Assembly (NCBI RefSeq): GCF_003933735.1
Contig: NZ_RSED01000002.1
Coordinates: 124,001 to 188,000 of the forward strand
Source: Aquabacterium soli
Lineage (GTDB): Bacteria; Pseudomonadota; Gammaproteobacteria; Burkholderiales; Burkholderiaceae_C
Direction: 5' to 3'
Length of the DNA stretch: 64,000 nucleotides
Shown: positions 29,401-36,445 of the stretch, piece by piece
Position numbering within the stretch: position 1 is the stretch's first letter
How the letters are laid out: every line of letters begins with the position of its first letter
Made by a program: the position numbers and the translations under genes
Notes under the pieces: model-generated
What the model saw: only the letters and a program-made list of their open reading frames with translations
Databases searched by the model: none
What the model was told of the DNA's origin: nothing

Positions 29401-29669
29401 CCCGGGTAGGTGTTCGCCTCGATGTGTTCGATGTCGTTGACGGTGGTGGTCAGGAAGCGCTGGAACAGCGTCGAGATGCGGCCCGACATCTGATCGGCGG
29501 GCAGCCCGGTGTATTGCCAGGCCACCGCGATCACGGGGATCTTGATGTCCGGAAAGATGTCGGTGGGCGTGCGCACAGCCGCCAGCGGCCCGAAGATGAG
29601 CAGCAGCACCGCCATCACGACGAAGGTGTAGGGGCGGCGCAGCGCCACGCGGACAGCATTGATCAGCAT
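26451..29669 (-). CDS. RND efflux transporter permease subunit (AcrB-type)
   Basis: A 1072-aa inner-membrane proton antiporter, the first gene of a pump operon ordered pump-adaptor-channel. It has TM1 (VVMAVLLLIFGPLAA), the porter-domain start TPTDIFPDIKIPVIAVAWQY, and the TM4 proton-relay pair Asp403-Asp404 in ALAVGILVDDATVTIEN. The family TM2-6 motif LTSVMILLFLGSWRSTVIIA and the second half (LIYLLIVVNFQSW) are intact. The order, with the pump first and a lipoprotein channel last, resembles multidrug or solvent pumps. The substrate is not deducible, and no regulator gene is adjacent. Confidence 0.95.
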   Translation of the reverse strand: MLINAVRVALRRPYTFVVMAVLLLIFGPLAAVRTPTDIFPDIKIPVIAVAWQYTGLPADQMSGRISTLFQRFLTTTVNDIEHIEANTYPGVSVVKIFFQPGVDVAVANAQVTAVSQVALRQMPAGITPPLILNYNAATVPILQLALSGKGLSEQQLFDLGFNTVRTPLVTVPGAAIPLPYGGKQRQVQIDIKPSALQARGLSAQDVAAALAAQNVLTPIGTQKIGELEYALQLNSAPSAIEELGRLPVKVVNGSTIYLRDVAEVHDGNAPQTNIVHVDGGRSVLMSVLKNGSASTLAIVDGVRAKLAELKDALPEALQVLPINDQSVFVRAAVKAVAMEGVIAAALTSVMILLFLGSWRSTVIIAVSIPLSILGSIIGLSAIGETLNLMTLGGLALAVGILVDDATVTIENINWHLEQGKDVESAILDGAQQIVAPAFVSLLCICIVFIPMFFLEGVSRFLFVPMAEAVIFAMVCSFILSRTLVPTMAKYLLRPHAPHTDMHGNDTALPRSSNPLVRFQRGFEARFERFRAGYHGLLDGALRHRKVFLIGFSGVVLLSFALVPFIGSNFFPQVDSGQILMHVRVPIGTRVEETAVRFARIEQAIRRIVPPHEIAALVDNIGMPNSSINLTYNNTGVMGSHDGDFQIALSEDHRPTADYVRELREVLPREFPDTTFSFPPADIVSQILNFGAPAPIDIQVRGRNVEANYAYAQQVLKRVKAIPGVADARIQQSNKAPMFNVDVDRTQAQLLGLSTRDVTNSLVVNLAGSSQVAPTYWLNPANGVSYPIVMQTPQHELDSLAALSNLPVGNGVSPNATTLGGLARLDRATGSALISQYDIQSMVQIHASTQDRDLGAVARDIRRVLAETAADVPKGSNVQILGQVRTMDRAFSGLLFGLLGAVVLIYLLIVVNFQSWLDPAVIVSALPAALAGIVWMLFATNTTLSVPALTGAIMCMGVATANSVLVISFARERLAVLGDATAAALEAGFVRFRPVLMTALAMVIGMLPMALGAGEGGEQNAPLGRAVIGGLIFATIATLVFVPVVFSLAHARDGRRTAPTPSLPDSGVPSHAH

Positions 29670-29893
29670 GGCCGGGCTCCGATGCGCCGGAACGCGGTGG
29701 GTCGTTGTTGTGTCATCGGGAAGAAGAAATGGCGCCCACGGCCATCAGGAAAAAGGACAAGGCAGCAAGCTGCATCACGGTGAGGCTTGGCTCGGACAGG
29801 ATCATGCATAACAAGTTCCTTGCCAGGCGCCGCCTCATCCAGTTCGCGCATGAGCTCATGCGCTTTTCTCAGCTTGCGTTCAGGCCTGGATGC

Positions 29894-30949
29894 TCAAGCC
29901 CTGAGTGACGCGATGTCGATCACGAAGCGGTACTTGACATCGCTCTTGAGCATGCGTTCGTAGGCCTCGTTGATGTCCTGCATGTTGATCACCTCCACAT
30001 CCGAGGTGATGCCGTGCACGCCGCAGAAGTCGAGCATCTCCTGGGTCTCGGCGATGCCGCCGATCACCGAGCCAGCCACGGACTTGCGGCCCAGCACCAA
30101 AGGACCGGTGTTCAGCATGTCCTGCAGAGGCCCGAGGTAGCCCACCAGCACCAGCGAGCCGCTCAGCGCCAGTGTCTTGACATAGGCATTGAGGTCATGC
30201 ACGTAAGGCACGGTGTCGATGATCAGGTCGAACTGGCCGCGCACCTCGGCCATCTGGGCCTTGTCGGTAGAGATCACCACGCGATCGGCGCCCAGACGGC
30301 GGGCATCGTCGTCCTTGCCCGGCGAGCGGCTGAACAAGGTGACATGCGCGCCCAGGGCCTTGGCCAGCTTGAGTGCCATGTGGCCCAGCCCGCCCAGGCC
30401 GACCACGGCCACGCGGCTGCCCGGCCCCACCTTCCAGTGCCGCAGCGGTGACCAGGTGGTGATGCCCGCGCACAGCAAGGGCGCCGCAGCGGCCAGGTCC
30501 AGCCCTTCAGGCACCTTGACCACGAACTTGTCGGACACCACGATGCGCTCGGAATAGCCGCCATAGGTGGGCATGCCATCGTGCGGATCGACGTCGTTGT
30601 AGGTCAGCGTGTTGCCGTTCTCGCAGTACTGCTCCAGGCCATGGCCGCAGGGCCCGCAATGCTGGCAGGAGTCGACCATGCAGCCGACCCCCACGTGGTC
30701 ACCCAGCTTGAAGCGGCTGACCGCGCTGCCCACCTCGACCACCCGGCCGATGATCTCGTGGCCCGGCACCATGGGGTGCTTGGCATTGCCCCAGTCGTTG
30801 CGCACGTTGTGGATGTCGGAGTGGCACACGCCGCTGAAGAGGATATCGATCACCACATCGTTGGGACGCGGGTCACGGCGGATGAAGCTGAACAGGCCCA
30901 GGGGGGACTCGGCGGAATGGGCGGCATAGCCGCGAACGTTCATGACCAT
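29894..30949 (-). CDS. Zinc-dependent NAD(P)-dependent alcohol dehydrogenase (YahK/CAD-like)
   Basis: A 351-aa medium-chain dehydrogenase of the cinnamyl-alcohol/YahK aldehyde reductase group. Catalytic Zn ligands are in FSGVCHSDIHNV and GHEIIGRVVEVG; structural Zn cysteines are in CQHCGPCGHGLEQYC. The nucleotide motif is VGLGGLGHMALKLAKALGA, followed by LFSRSPGKDDDA, whose Ser-Arg after beta-2 suggests NADPH. It probably reduces aldehydes to alcohols for detoxification. Alternative starts 30949 and 30943 are 6 bp apart. It is divergent from a LysR gene and may be regulated by it. Confidence 0.94.
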   Translation of the reverse strand: MVMNVRGYAAHSAESPLGLFSFIRRDPRPNDVVIDILFSGVCHSDIHNVRNDWGNAKHPMVPGHEIIGRVVEVGSAVSRFKLGDHVGVGCMVDSCQHCGPCGHGLEQYCENGNTLTYNDVDPHDGMPTYGGYSERIVVSDKFVVKVPEGLDLAAAAPLLCAGITTWSPLRHWKVGPGSRVAVVGLGGLGHMALKLAKALGAHVTLFSRSPGKDDDARRLGADRVVISTDKAQMAEVRGQFDLIIDTVPYVHDLNAYVKTLALSGSLVLVGYLGPLQDMLNTGPLVLGRKSVAGSVIGGIAETQEMLDFCGVHGITSDVEVINMQDINEAYERMLKSDVKYRFVIDIASLRA

Positions 30950-31021
30950 GGTCTGCTGCTTTCTCAGTGTCAGGTGATAGGAGGTCGGCGGCGTCCGCCG
31001 GTGCCAGACTGTAGAAAACCC

Positions 31022-31078
31022 ATTGGCAAAAGACTAGTGGGCAATCGCTTGAATGATCCGCAATCTAAACTTGCCAAT
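31022..31078. promoter_or_regulatory. Inverted repeat in adh-lysR divergent region
   Basis: ATTGGCAA (31022-31029) and TTGCCAAT (31071-31078) are exact reverse complements, 41 bp apart, in the 148-bp gap between the dehydrogenase and LysR genes. A third partial copy, GGGCAAT, lies at 31039-31045. These are candidate LysR recognition and activation sites. Confidence 0.5.
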
Positions 31079-31097
31079 CCGACGCCAAAGATGCCTC

Positions 31098-32078
31098 ATG
31101 CCGATCAATGAACTGCGCTCCATCACCACCTTCGTCAATGCCGCGGAGCTGGGCAGCCTGCGGCGCGCGGCCGTGGCGCTGGGCATCACGCCCCAGGCAG
31201 CCAGCCAGGCCCTGGCCCAGCTGGAGCTGCACCTGGGCGTGCGGCTGTTCCACCGCACCACGCGCAACATCTCGCTAACAGACGACGGGCGCCAGTTCCT
31301 GGAGGCGGTGCAGCCCTCGCTGCAGGGCCTGCACCGGGCCCTGCAGATCCCTCGCCGCGCCAAGGACGACATCGCCGGCCCCTTGCGCATCGTCGGGCCG
31401 CGGTCATCCTTCCGGCAGGTGCTGTGGCCTGTGCTGGAAGAGTTCTGCCGCCGCCACCCCGGTGTGCAGCCCGATGTGCAGATGGACGACCGCATCGGCA
31501 ACTGGGTGGAAGACCGGGTCGACGTGGGCTTTCGCATCGGCACGGCGCCAGCGGAAGGCGTGATCGCACGGCAGCTGTTCCCGCTGCAGCTGATCCCCTG
31601 TGCCACGCCGGCCTACCTCGAGCGACATGGCATGCCGGCCAGCCTGGAAGAGCTGGCCAACCACCGCTGCAGCGTGTTCCGCAGCTCCAGCACGGGGCGC
31701 GCCGTGCCCTGGCATGTCAAGGTGGACGACAGCATCGTCGATTTCGACGTGGTGCCGGCCTTCTGCACCAACGACGAAGCGCTGGAGATGGACGGCGTGC
31801 TGGCCGGACAGATCATCGCGGTGCTCACCGGCGTGAGCGCCGCCGATCACATCCGCAGCGGCCGACTGGTGCCGTTGCTGACGAAGCACATGTCCGATCA
31901 CCTGGGCCTGCACGTGTACTACGGCAGCCGGCGCTCGCAGCCGGCGCGGGTGCGGGCCTTCATCGACCTGGCGGTGGAGATGATGAAGGACAACCCCGCC
32001 TTCGTGCTGGGCGCCAAGGAACTGGCGGCGGCCGAGGCCAAAGGGCGCAAGGCCTTGGCCGGCCGCAAGCCCGGCTAG
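31098..32078 (+). CDS. LysR-family transcriptional regulator
   Basis: A 326-aa LysR regulator of the CrgA/PecT-like group, with the helix-turn-helix in ELRSITTFVNAAELGSLRRAAVALGITPQAASQALAQLE (shown as pieces: AALGITPQ-type core ALGITPQAASQAL). The effector domain includes GPLRIVGPRSSFRQVLWPVL. ATG 31098 (MPINELRS) fits the family start; the in-frame start at 31053 adds 15 residues without support. Divergent from the alcohol dehydrogenase gene, which is the most likely target. Confidence 0.92.
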   Translation: MPINELRSITTFVNAAELGSLRRAAVALGITPQAASQALAQLELHLGVRLFHRTTRNISLTDDGRQFLEAVQPSLQGLHRALQIPRRAKDDIAGPLRIVGPRSSFRQVLWPVLEEFCRRHPGVQPDVQMDDRIGNWVEDRVDVGFRIGTAPAEGVIARQLFPLQLIPCATPAYLERHGMPASLEELANHRCSVFRSSSTGRAVPWHVKVDDSIVDFDVVPAFCTNDEALEMDGVLAGQIIAVLTGVSAADHIRSGRLVPLLTKHMSDHLGLHVYYGSRRSQPARVRAFIDLAVEMMKDNPAFVLGAKELAAAEAKGRKALAGRKPG

Positions 32079-32104
32079 CCTGGGCGCCGGGCTTCAAAGC
32101 ATGA

Positions 32105-33346
32105 TCAGCCCAACGACGTGCGCACCAGTCCCACGGCCGGGCCACGCCACAGCCGCACGGCCAAGGCCAGCAGCGACGACACCGTGGCCAGAGCCACGAC
32201 CGCCATCCAGCCCCACTGCGCCAGCAGCATGGCACCCAAGGCCGAGCCCGCGGCCATGCCGATGAACATGCTGGTGAACAGCACCGCGTTGAGGCGGCTG
32301 CGGGCACCGGCATCGATGCCATAGACGATGGTCTGGTGGGCGATCAGCGAGGCCTGGATGCCCAGGTCAAAGCCGATGGCCGCCGCCACCAGCAAGCCCA
32401 GCTGAGCCTGCACCGGCATCAGCGGCGCCAGCGCCATCGAGGCAAAGGACAGCACCACCAGCCCTGCGCCCAGTCGGGTGACCAGCTCCGGCCCCCGGCG
32501 GTCGGCCAGGCGGCCGGCGATGGGCGCGGCCAGGGCTCCTGCCGCACCGGCCAGCCCGAACGCCCCGGCGGCCGCAGCCCCCAGGTGGAAGGGCTCGCCG
32601 TGCAGCATCACCGCCAGCGTCGACCAGAAGGCGCTGAAGCCCACCGACAACAGCCCTTGCGCCCAGGCCGCACGGCGCAGCGCAGGATGGCGCTGCCACA
32701 ACTGGCCCAGCGAAGCGATGAGGTGCCGATAGGCCAGGCCCGTGGTCGGCTTGAAGCGCGGCAGGCCACGCCAGGCGGCCAGGCCGATCAGCGCAATGCT
32801 GCCCGCCGCCGCCAGGAACATGGCGCGCCAGCCGAAATGCTCGGCCACGAAACCGCTCACCACCCGCGACAACAGGATGCCCAGCAGCAGGCCGGTCATC
32901 ACCGTGCCCACCACCTTGCCACGGCTGGCTTCAGGGGCCAGCGTGGCGGCAGCAGGCACGATGTCCTGCGCCATGGTGGCCGACACGCCCACCACCAGGC
33001 TGGCGGCCAGCAGCACGCCGATGCCGGGCGATGCGCCGGCCACCAGCAGTGCAGCGCACAGCACGGCGGCCTTGATCAGGATGATGCGGCGGCGATCGAA
33101 GCGATCGCCCAGCGGGGCCAGCAGCAGGATGCCCAGCGCATAGCCGAGCTGCGTCAGGGTGGGCACGAAGCCGGTGGCCCGCGCCGACGCGCCGATGTCA
33201 GTGCCCAGGATGCCGAGCATGGGCTGGCTGTAATACAGGGACGCCACCGCCAAGCCGGCCCCCGTCGCCAGCAGCAGGATCAGCGACAAGGGCAAGGCTG
33301 AGGCCTCGTCTTGGCACTCACTATGCTTTTCATGAATATAAGCCAT
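32105..33346 (-). CDS. MFS transporter
   Basis: A 413-aa major facilitator with about 12 helices. The first is ILLLATGAGLAVASLYYSQPMLG, and the loop 2-3 motif is PLGDRFDRRRIILIKA (GxxxDRxxRR). It resembles the YnfM/ synaptic-vesicle-like exporters found in Proteobacteria. A His-Glu-rich N-terminus (MAYIHEKHSE) precedes TM1. ATG 33346 is chosen because the upstream frame crosses palindromic promoter DNA. It is divergent from another LysR gene. The substrate is unknown. Confidence 0.9.
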   Translation of the reverse strand: MAYIHEKHSECQDEASALPLSLILLLATGAGLAVASLYYSQPMLGILGTDIGASARATGFVPTLTQLGYALGILLLAPLGDRFDRRRIILIKAAVLCAALLVAGASPGIGVLLAASLVVGVSATMAQDIVPAAATLAPEASRGKVVGTVMTGLLLGILLSRVVSGFVAEHFGWRAMFLAAAGSIALIGLAAWRGLPRFKPTTGLAYRHLIASLGQLWQRHPALRRAAWAQGLLSVGFSAFWSTLAVMLHGEPFHLGAAAAGAFGLAGAAGALAAPIAGRLADRRGPELVTRLGAGLVVLSFASMALAPLMPVQAQLGLLVAAAIGFDLGIQASLIAHQTIVYGIDAGARSRLNAVLFTSMFIGMAAGSALGAMLLAQWGWMAVVALATVSSLLALAVRLWRGPAVGLVRTSLG

Positions 33347-33378
33347 ATGAAAACCCTCAAAACTCAATGTGACGCCAG

Positions 33379-33419
33379 TGTGCATAAGCACAAAGGCGCC
33401 GTGTAGAGGCCTACGGCGC
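33379..33419. promoter_or_regulatory. Two adjacent palindromes between MFS and lysR genes
   Basis: TGTGCATAAGCACA (33379-33392) is a palindrome with a 4-bp centre. Next to it, GCGCCGT-g-TAG (33396-33406) pairs with CTACGGCGC (33411-33419), with one bulged base and a 4-bp centre. Both lie in the 108-bp divergent gap and are probable operators for the LysR protein. Confidence 0.55.
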
Positions 33420-33454
33420 ACATTGCTCATACGCCCAACGCATAAAATGGCACC

Positions 33455-34405
33455 ATGCCTCCCAAGCTGCCTCCCGCCCCTCTCTCGGCCTCCGCCTCTG
33501 CCGCTCCAGACCGGATCGCACTGATGCAGACCTTCGTCCACATCGTCGAGGCCGGTAGCCTGTCTGCAGCAGCACAGCAGATGGGCGCCACCCAGCCCAC
33601 GGTGAGCCGCCGGCTGCAGGCTCTGGAGCGCTCACTGGGGTTGCGGCTGCTGCGCCGCTCCACCCACGCCATGCAGCTGACCGAAGATGGCGAGCGCTGC
33701 TACACGCGCGCCAAGGAGTTGCTGGAGAACTGGGCCAGCTTCGAGGCCGACCTGCGTGGCGCGGGGGATGCGCCCGAGGGCCGGCTGCGCGTGGTGGCCC
33801 CCCATGCGCTGGGGCAGGATCTGCTGGTGGGGCCGATGGTCGATTACCTGCAGGCTTTCCCGGGCGTGACCGTGGACTGGCTGCTCCACGACCGCCGCCC
33901 GGACTTCATCACCGAAGACATCGACTGCGCCATCCAGGTCGGCGAGGTGACCGACCCTTCGGTCGTGGCCATCAAATTGTCGGAGGTGCCGCGGATCGTG
34001 GTGGCCGCACCGTCGGTGATCGGCCAGACCATCCCTGCCCACCCGTCAGAACTGGCGGCACTGCCATGGCTGGCGCTGCGCACCTTCTACCGGACGGAGA
34101 TCCTGCTGACACCCGCGCTCGGCGGCGAGCCCTATCGCTTGCCGATCCGCCCACGCATGGGCACCGACAGCCTGTATGCGCTGCGCACCGCAGCCCTGGC
34201 AGGGCTGGGCGCTTGCGCCGCATCGACCTGGCTGCTGCGGGACGACCTGTCCGAAGGCCGGCTGGTGCAACTGGTGCCTGACTGGCTGCCGGCACCCCTG
34301 CCTGTCTATCTGGTGTACCCGCACGCCCGCTTCTACCCGGCCAAGTTGCGGCGCTTCATCGAGGCGATGAAGGTGGCCGTGCCCATCAGCGTAGGCAGCC
34401 TGTAG
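33455..34405 (+). CDS. LysR-family transcriptional regulator
   Basis: A 316-aa LysR regulator. The HTH is at about residues 25-80 (LMQTFVHIVEAGSLSAAAQQMGATQPTVSRRL, core AAAQQMGATQPTVSRRL), and the effector domain starts with GRLRVVAPHALGQDLLVG. It is divergent from the MFS gene with palindromes in the gap, so it most likely controls that exporter, and is followed after 66 bp by the nicotinamidase-family gene in the same direction. Confidence 0.93.
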   Translation: MPPKLPPAPLSASASAAPDRIALMQTFVHIVEAGSLSAAAQQMGATQPTVSRRLQALERSLGLRLLRRSTHAMQLTEDGERCYTRAKELLENWASFEADLRGAGDAPEGRLRVVAPHALGQDLLVGPMVDYLQAFPGVTVDWLLHDRRPDFITEDIDCAIQVGEVTDPSVVAIKLSEVPRIVVAAPSVIGQTIPAHPSELAALPWLALRTFYRTEILLTPALGGEPYRLPIRPRMGTDSLYALRTAALAGLGACAASTWLLRDDLSEGRLVQLVPDWLPAPLPVYLVYPHARFYPAKLRRFIEAMKVAVPISVGSL

Positions 34406-34471
34406 CCCATGCGCACGCTTCATGCTTGCAGAGGTGGTCCATTCTCAAACCACCCCGACGGAATCCATGCC

Positions 34472-35188
34472 ATGCAACGCAGAAGTCTCCTGAAATCCAC
34501 CGCCGCGCTGGGCCTGGCCAGCAGCCTTGGCCTGCCCGTGTTCGCGGCCGGCAAGATCAAGCCCGGCACCAAGGCCGCGCTGATCGTGGTCGATGTGCAG
34601 AACTGCTTCCTCGACGGCGGCACCCTGGCCGTGAAAGGCGGCAACGAGGTGATCCCGGTCATCAATGCCCTGGCCCCGGCCTTCGAGAACATCGTGGTCA
34701 CGCAGGATTGGCACACCGCGGGCCACGCGTCGTTTGCCAGCGCCTACTCGGGCAAAAAGCCTTTCGAGACCACCAAGCTGGCGTACGGCACGCAGGTGCT
34801 GTGGCCGGATCACCGCGTGCAGGGCACCGCAGACGCCGAGCTGGGCAAGGAGCTCAAGGTGCCCACCGCGCAACTGATCATCCGCAAGGGATACCACCAG
34901 GGCATGGACAGCTACTCGGCCTTCGAAGAGGCCGACCACAAGACGGCCACCGGCCTGGCGGGCTACCTCAAGGCGCGTGGCATCAAGACCGTGTTCATCA
35001 CGGGCCTGGCCACCGACTTTTGCGTGGCCTGGACCGCGATGGACGCGCGCAAGGCCGGTTTCGAGGCTTATGTGATCGAGGACGCGACGCGCGGCATCGA
35101 CCTCCATGGTTCCCTGGCTGCTGCATGGAAGCAGATGACGGACAAGGGCGTGAAGCGCATCCAGTCTGGCGACATCGCCGCGGGTTGA
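34472..35188 (+). CDS. pncA: Nicotinamidase/pyrazinamidase-family hydrolase with Tat-like signal
   Basis: A 238-aa cysteine hydrolase. The catalytic triad is complete: Asp41 (VVDVQNCF), Lys139 (IIRKGYHQGMDSYSAF) and Cys184 (ATDFCVAWTAMDA). The metal site is in TQDWHTAGHASFAS. These match PncA, which converts nicotinamide to nicotinate in NAD salvage. Unlike usual PncA it begins MQRRSLLKSTAALGLASSLG, ending PVFAAG, a twin-arginine-like signal, so the enzyme may act in the periplasm. ATG 34472 is preceded by GGAA; the ORF extends upstream without a ribosome site. Confidence 0.9.
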   Translation: MQRRSLLKSTAALGLASSLGLPVFAAGKIKPGTKAALIVVDVQNCFLDGGTLAVKGGNEVIPVINALAPAFENIVVTQDWHTAGHASFASAYSGKKPFETTKLAYGTQVLWPDHRVQGTADAELGKELKVPTAQLIIRKGYHQGMDSYSAFEEADHKTATGLAGYLKARGIKTVFITGLATDFCVAWTAMDARKAGFEAYVIEDATRGIDLHGSLAAAWKQMTDKGVKRIQSGDIAAG

Positions 35189-35200
35189 GACGGGGTCGCG

Positions 35201-35419
35201 TCAGGCAGTCTTATGAGGCTCCTGCGCAGAAGCATTCCTGACTTCGTTCAGCGCGGCCTGCATCGCAGCCTGGCCGGTGGGCAACGGCATCGTGCTGCCG
35301 ACAAGGGACTGCCCTTCCCTTCTGATCGACCAGCTCCAGCGGCCAGGCGTCACCTCGGTGACGACCACTTCGGCCGGCTCGCCATTCATGTCGACTTTCA
35401 GCATGCGTCGTGCGCTCAC
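35201..35419 (-). CDS. Small hypothetical protein
   Basis: A 72-aa soluble protein with no signal peptide or membrane segment. The first half is rich in beta-strand character (MLKVDMNGEPAEVVVTEV, then WSWSIRREGQSL), and the second half is helical with AAMQAALNEVRNASAQ. No family was recognised. A strong AGGAAAGGA site lies 8 bp before a GTG at 35419, supporting that start; ATG 35404 would give 67 aa. It is convergent with pncA, 12 bp apart. Confidence 0.65.
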   Translation of the reverse strand: MSARRMLKVDMNGEPAEVVVTEVTPGRWSWSIRREGQSLVGSTMPLPTGQAAMQAALNEVRNASAQEPHKTA

Positions 35420-35587
35420 GGTCCGGGTCCTTTCCTGTTCATTTGTGCGAATGATTTGATTATCGGCAGGCCCGGCAGAGGGATCAAGGCTCTACCCTGG
35501 GCGATGGCGTGACCAATGCCGCACAACTGTTCATTAATAGAACGATGTTGTTTCCACGGGCATCCGTCTCAACGGCGACACTGTTTG

Positions 35588-35617
35588 TTGGGCGAGGGCC
35601 TGCGAAAACGCTATAAT
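35588..35617 (+). promoter_or_regulatory. Sigma-70 promoter of tRNA-Pro
   Basis: TTGGGC at 35588-35593, an 18-bp spacer and a perfect TATAAT at 35612-35617. The -10 ends 12 bp before the mature tRNA, so the 5' leader would be only about 5-6 nt. Confidence 0.7.
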
Positions 35618-35629
35618 GCAAGGCTCAGT

Positions 35630-35706
35630 CGGGGCGTAGCGCAGCCTGGTAGCGCATCTGCTTTGGGAGCAGAGGGTCGTGAGTTCGAATCCCACCGCCC
35701 CGACCA
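35630..35706 (+). tRNA. tRNA-Pro (anticodon TGG)
   Basis: A 77-nt tRNA with CCA encoded. The acceptor stem CGGGGCG (35630-35636) pairs with CGCCCCG (35696-35702), the discriminator is A35703 and CCA is 35704-35706. The D-arm reads GCGCAGCCTGGTAGCGC, the anticodon arm has loop TTTGGGA with anticodon TGG, and the T-arm contains GTTCGAATC. No neighbouring integrase or direct repeat suggests use as an integration site. Confidence 0.97.
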
Positions 35707-35714
35707 CTCATTTC

Positions 35715-35750
35715 AACGGGCCAGCATCCATCGATGCTGGCCCGTTTTTT
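35715..35750 (+). terminator. Rho-independent terminator of tRNA-Pro
   Basis: A perfect 14-bp stem (35715-35728 with 35733-35746), a CATC loop and a run of six T's (35745-35750). This is the strongest intrinsic terminator in the window. Confidence 0.93.
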
Positions 35751-35754
35751 CTTC

Positions 35755-35781
35755 GGCGCCCCTGTCCAGGGCTGGGGCGCC
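35755..35781. repeat. GC-rich hairpin downstream of the DUF1989 gene
   Basis: GGCGCCCC (35755-35762) and GGGGCGCC (35774-35781) form an 8-bp perfect stem. It lies 25 bp beyond the minus-strand DUF1989 stop; no T-run follows on that strand, so a terminator role is only possible. Confidence 0.35.
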
Positions 35782-35805
35782 GCTGCGGCGACACACCGCC
35801 GACAA

Positions 35806-36435
35806 TCAAACGATCACATAGTCGATCGGCTTGAAGCTCCCGTTGTTGGACCCTTCGGCCGAACAGGCCGTCAAGCCGCAGATCAGGTCCATCTCGGCGC
35901 GCAACTCGATGTAGTCACCAGCCTTGGATGTGGGCGCATCGACGCTGATCCGTCCCCCTTCATGGATGTTGACGTTCATGAAGATGTTGAAGGTGGTGCC
36001 GATCTGATGCCCTTCGATGCCGAAACGCGCCAGCGACAGCCTCAGGTTCTCGTAGCAGCTGGGGTGATGGCCCACATGCTTGTAGAGGATCTTGAACATC
36101 TCCGGGCTGCAGGGCGTGAGCAGGAAGTCGTGCTTGCGCACGGTGTCTTTCACGATGGTGAACATCACCTGGCTGTCATTGGCGTAGAGCAGATCGCCCT
36201 CGCTCAGGTAGATCTTGCTGGCGTAGTCCAGGCTGCGCCCGGACGACAAGGTGCATCCGTGGTCGCGCTGGTTGATGGCGAACAGATCGGCCACCTGCTC
36301 GCCCATCGGGTCGATCACCCGCAGGATCTGCCCCTTGCGCAACTCGAACGCGGTGCCGCTTTGCGGGGGAATGCGGCAGGTCTTATCGGAGGCACCACTG
36401 GCATGGGCTGGGCTTTTCTCAAGCGTGATCGTCAT
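35806..36435 (-). CDS. DUF1989 / urea carboxylase-associated family protein
   Basis: A 209-aa member of DUF1989. Family marks are ELRKGQILRVIDPMGEQVADLF, the HDFLLTPCSPEMF and HPSCYENL segments with likely metal ligands, FNIFMNVNI, and the C-terminal ELRAEMDLICGLTACSAE (the full run is split here). Two DUF1989 paralogues next to urea/guanidine carboxylase are known as carboxyguanidine deiminase subunits CgdA and CgdB. Here there is a single copy and no carboxylase, but it lies 10 bp after a GntA-like N-hydroxylase gene. Action on a guanidino or urea-like compound is inferred. ATG 36435 is well placed; the upstream frame is a shadow. Confidence 0.88.
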   Translation of the reverse strand: MTITLEKSPAHASGASDKTCRIPPQSGTAFELRKGQILRVIDPMGEQVADLFAINQRDHGCTLSSGRSLDYASKIYLSEGDLLYANDSQVMFTIVKDTVRKHDFLLTPCSPEMFKILYKHVGHHPSCYENLRLSLARFGIEGHQIGTTFNIFMNVNIHEGGRISVDAPTSKAGDYIELRAEMDLICGLTACSAEGSNNGSFKPIDYVIV

Positions 36436-36445
36436 GGCATGCCTT

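Noticed and set aside
29670..29893. A 67-aa plus-strand frame (29705-29908) in the efflux-adh gap
   Set aside because: No ribosome site, overlap with the dehydrogenase 3' end, and no recognisable protein features.
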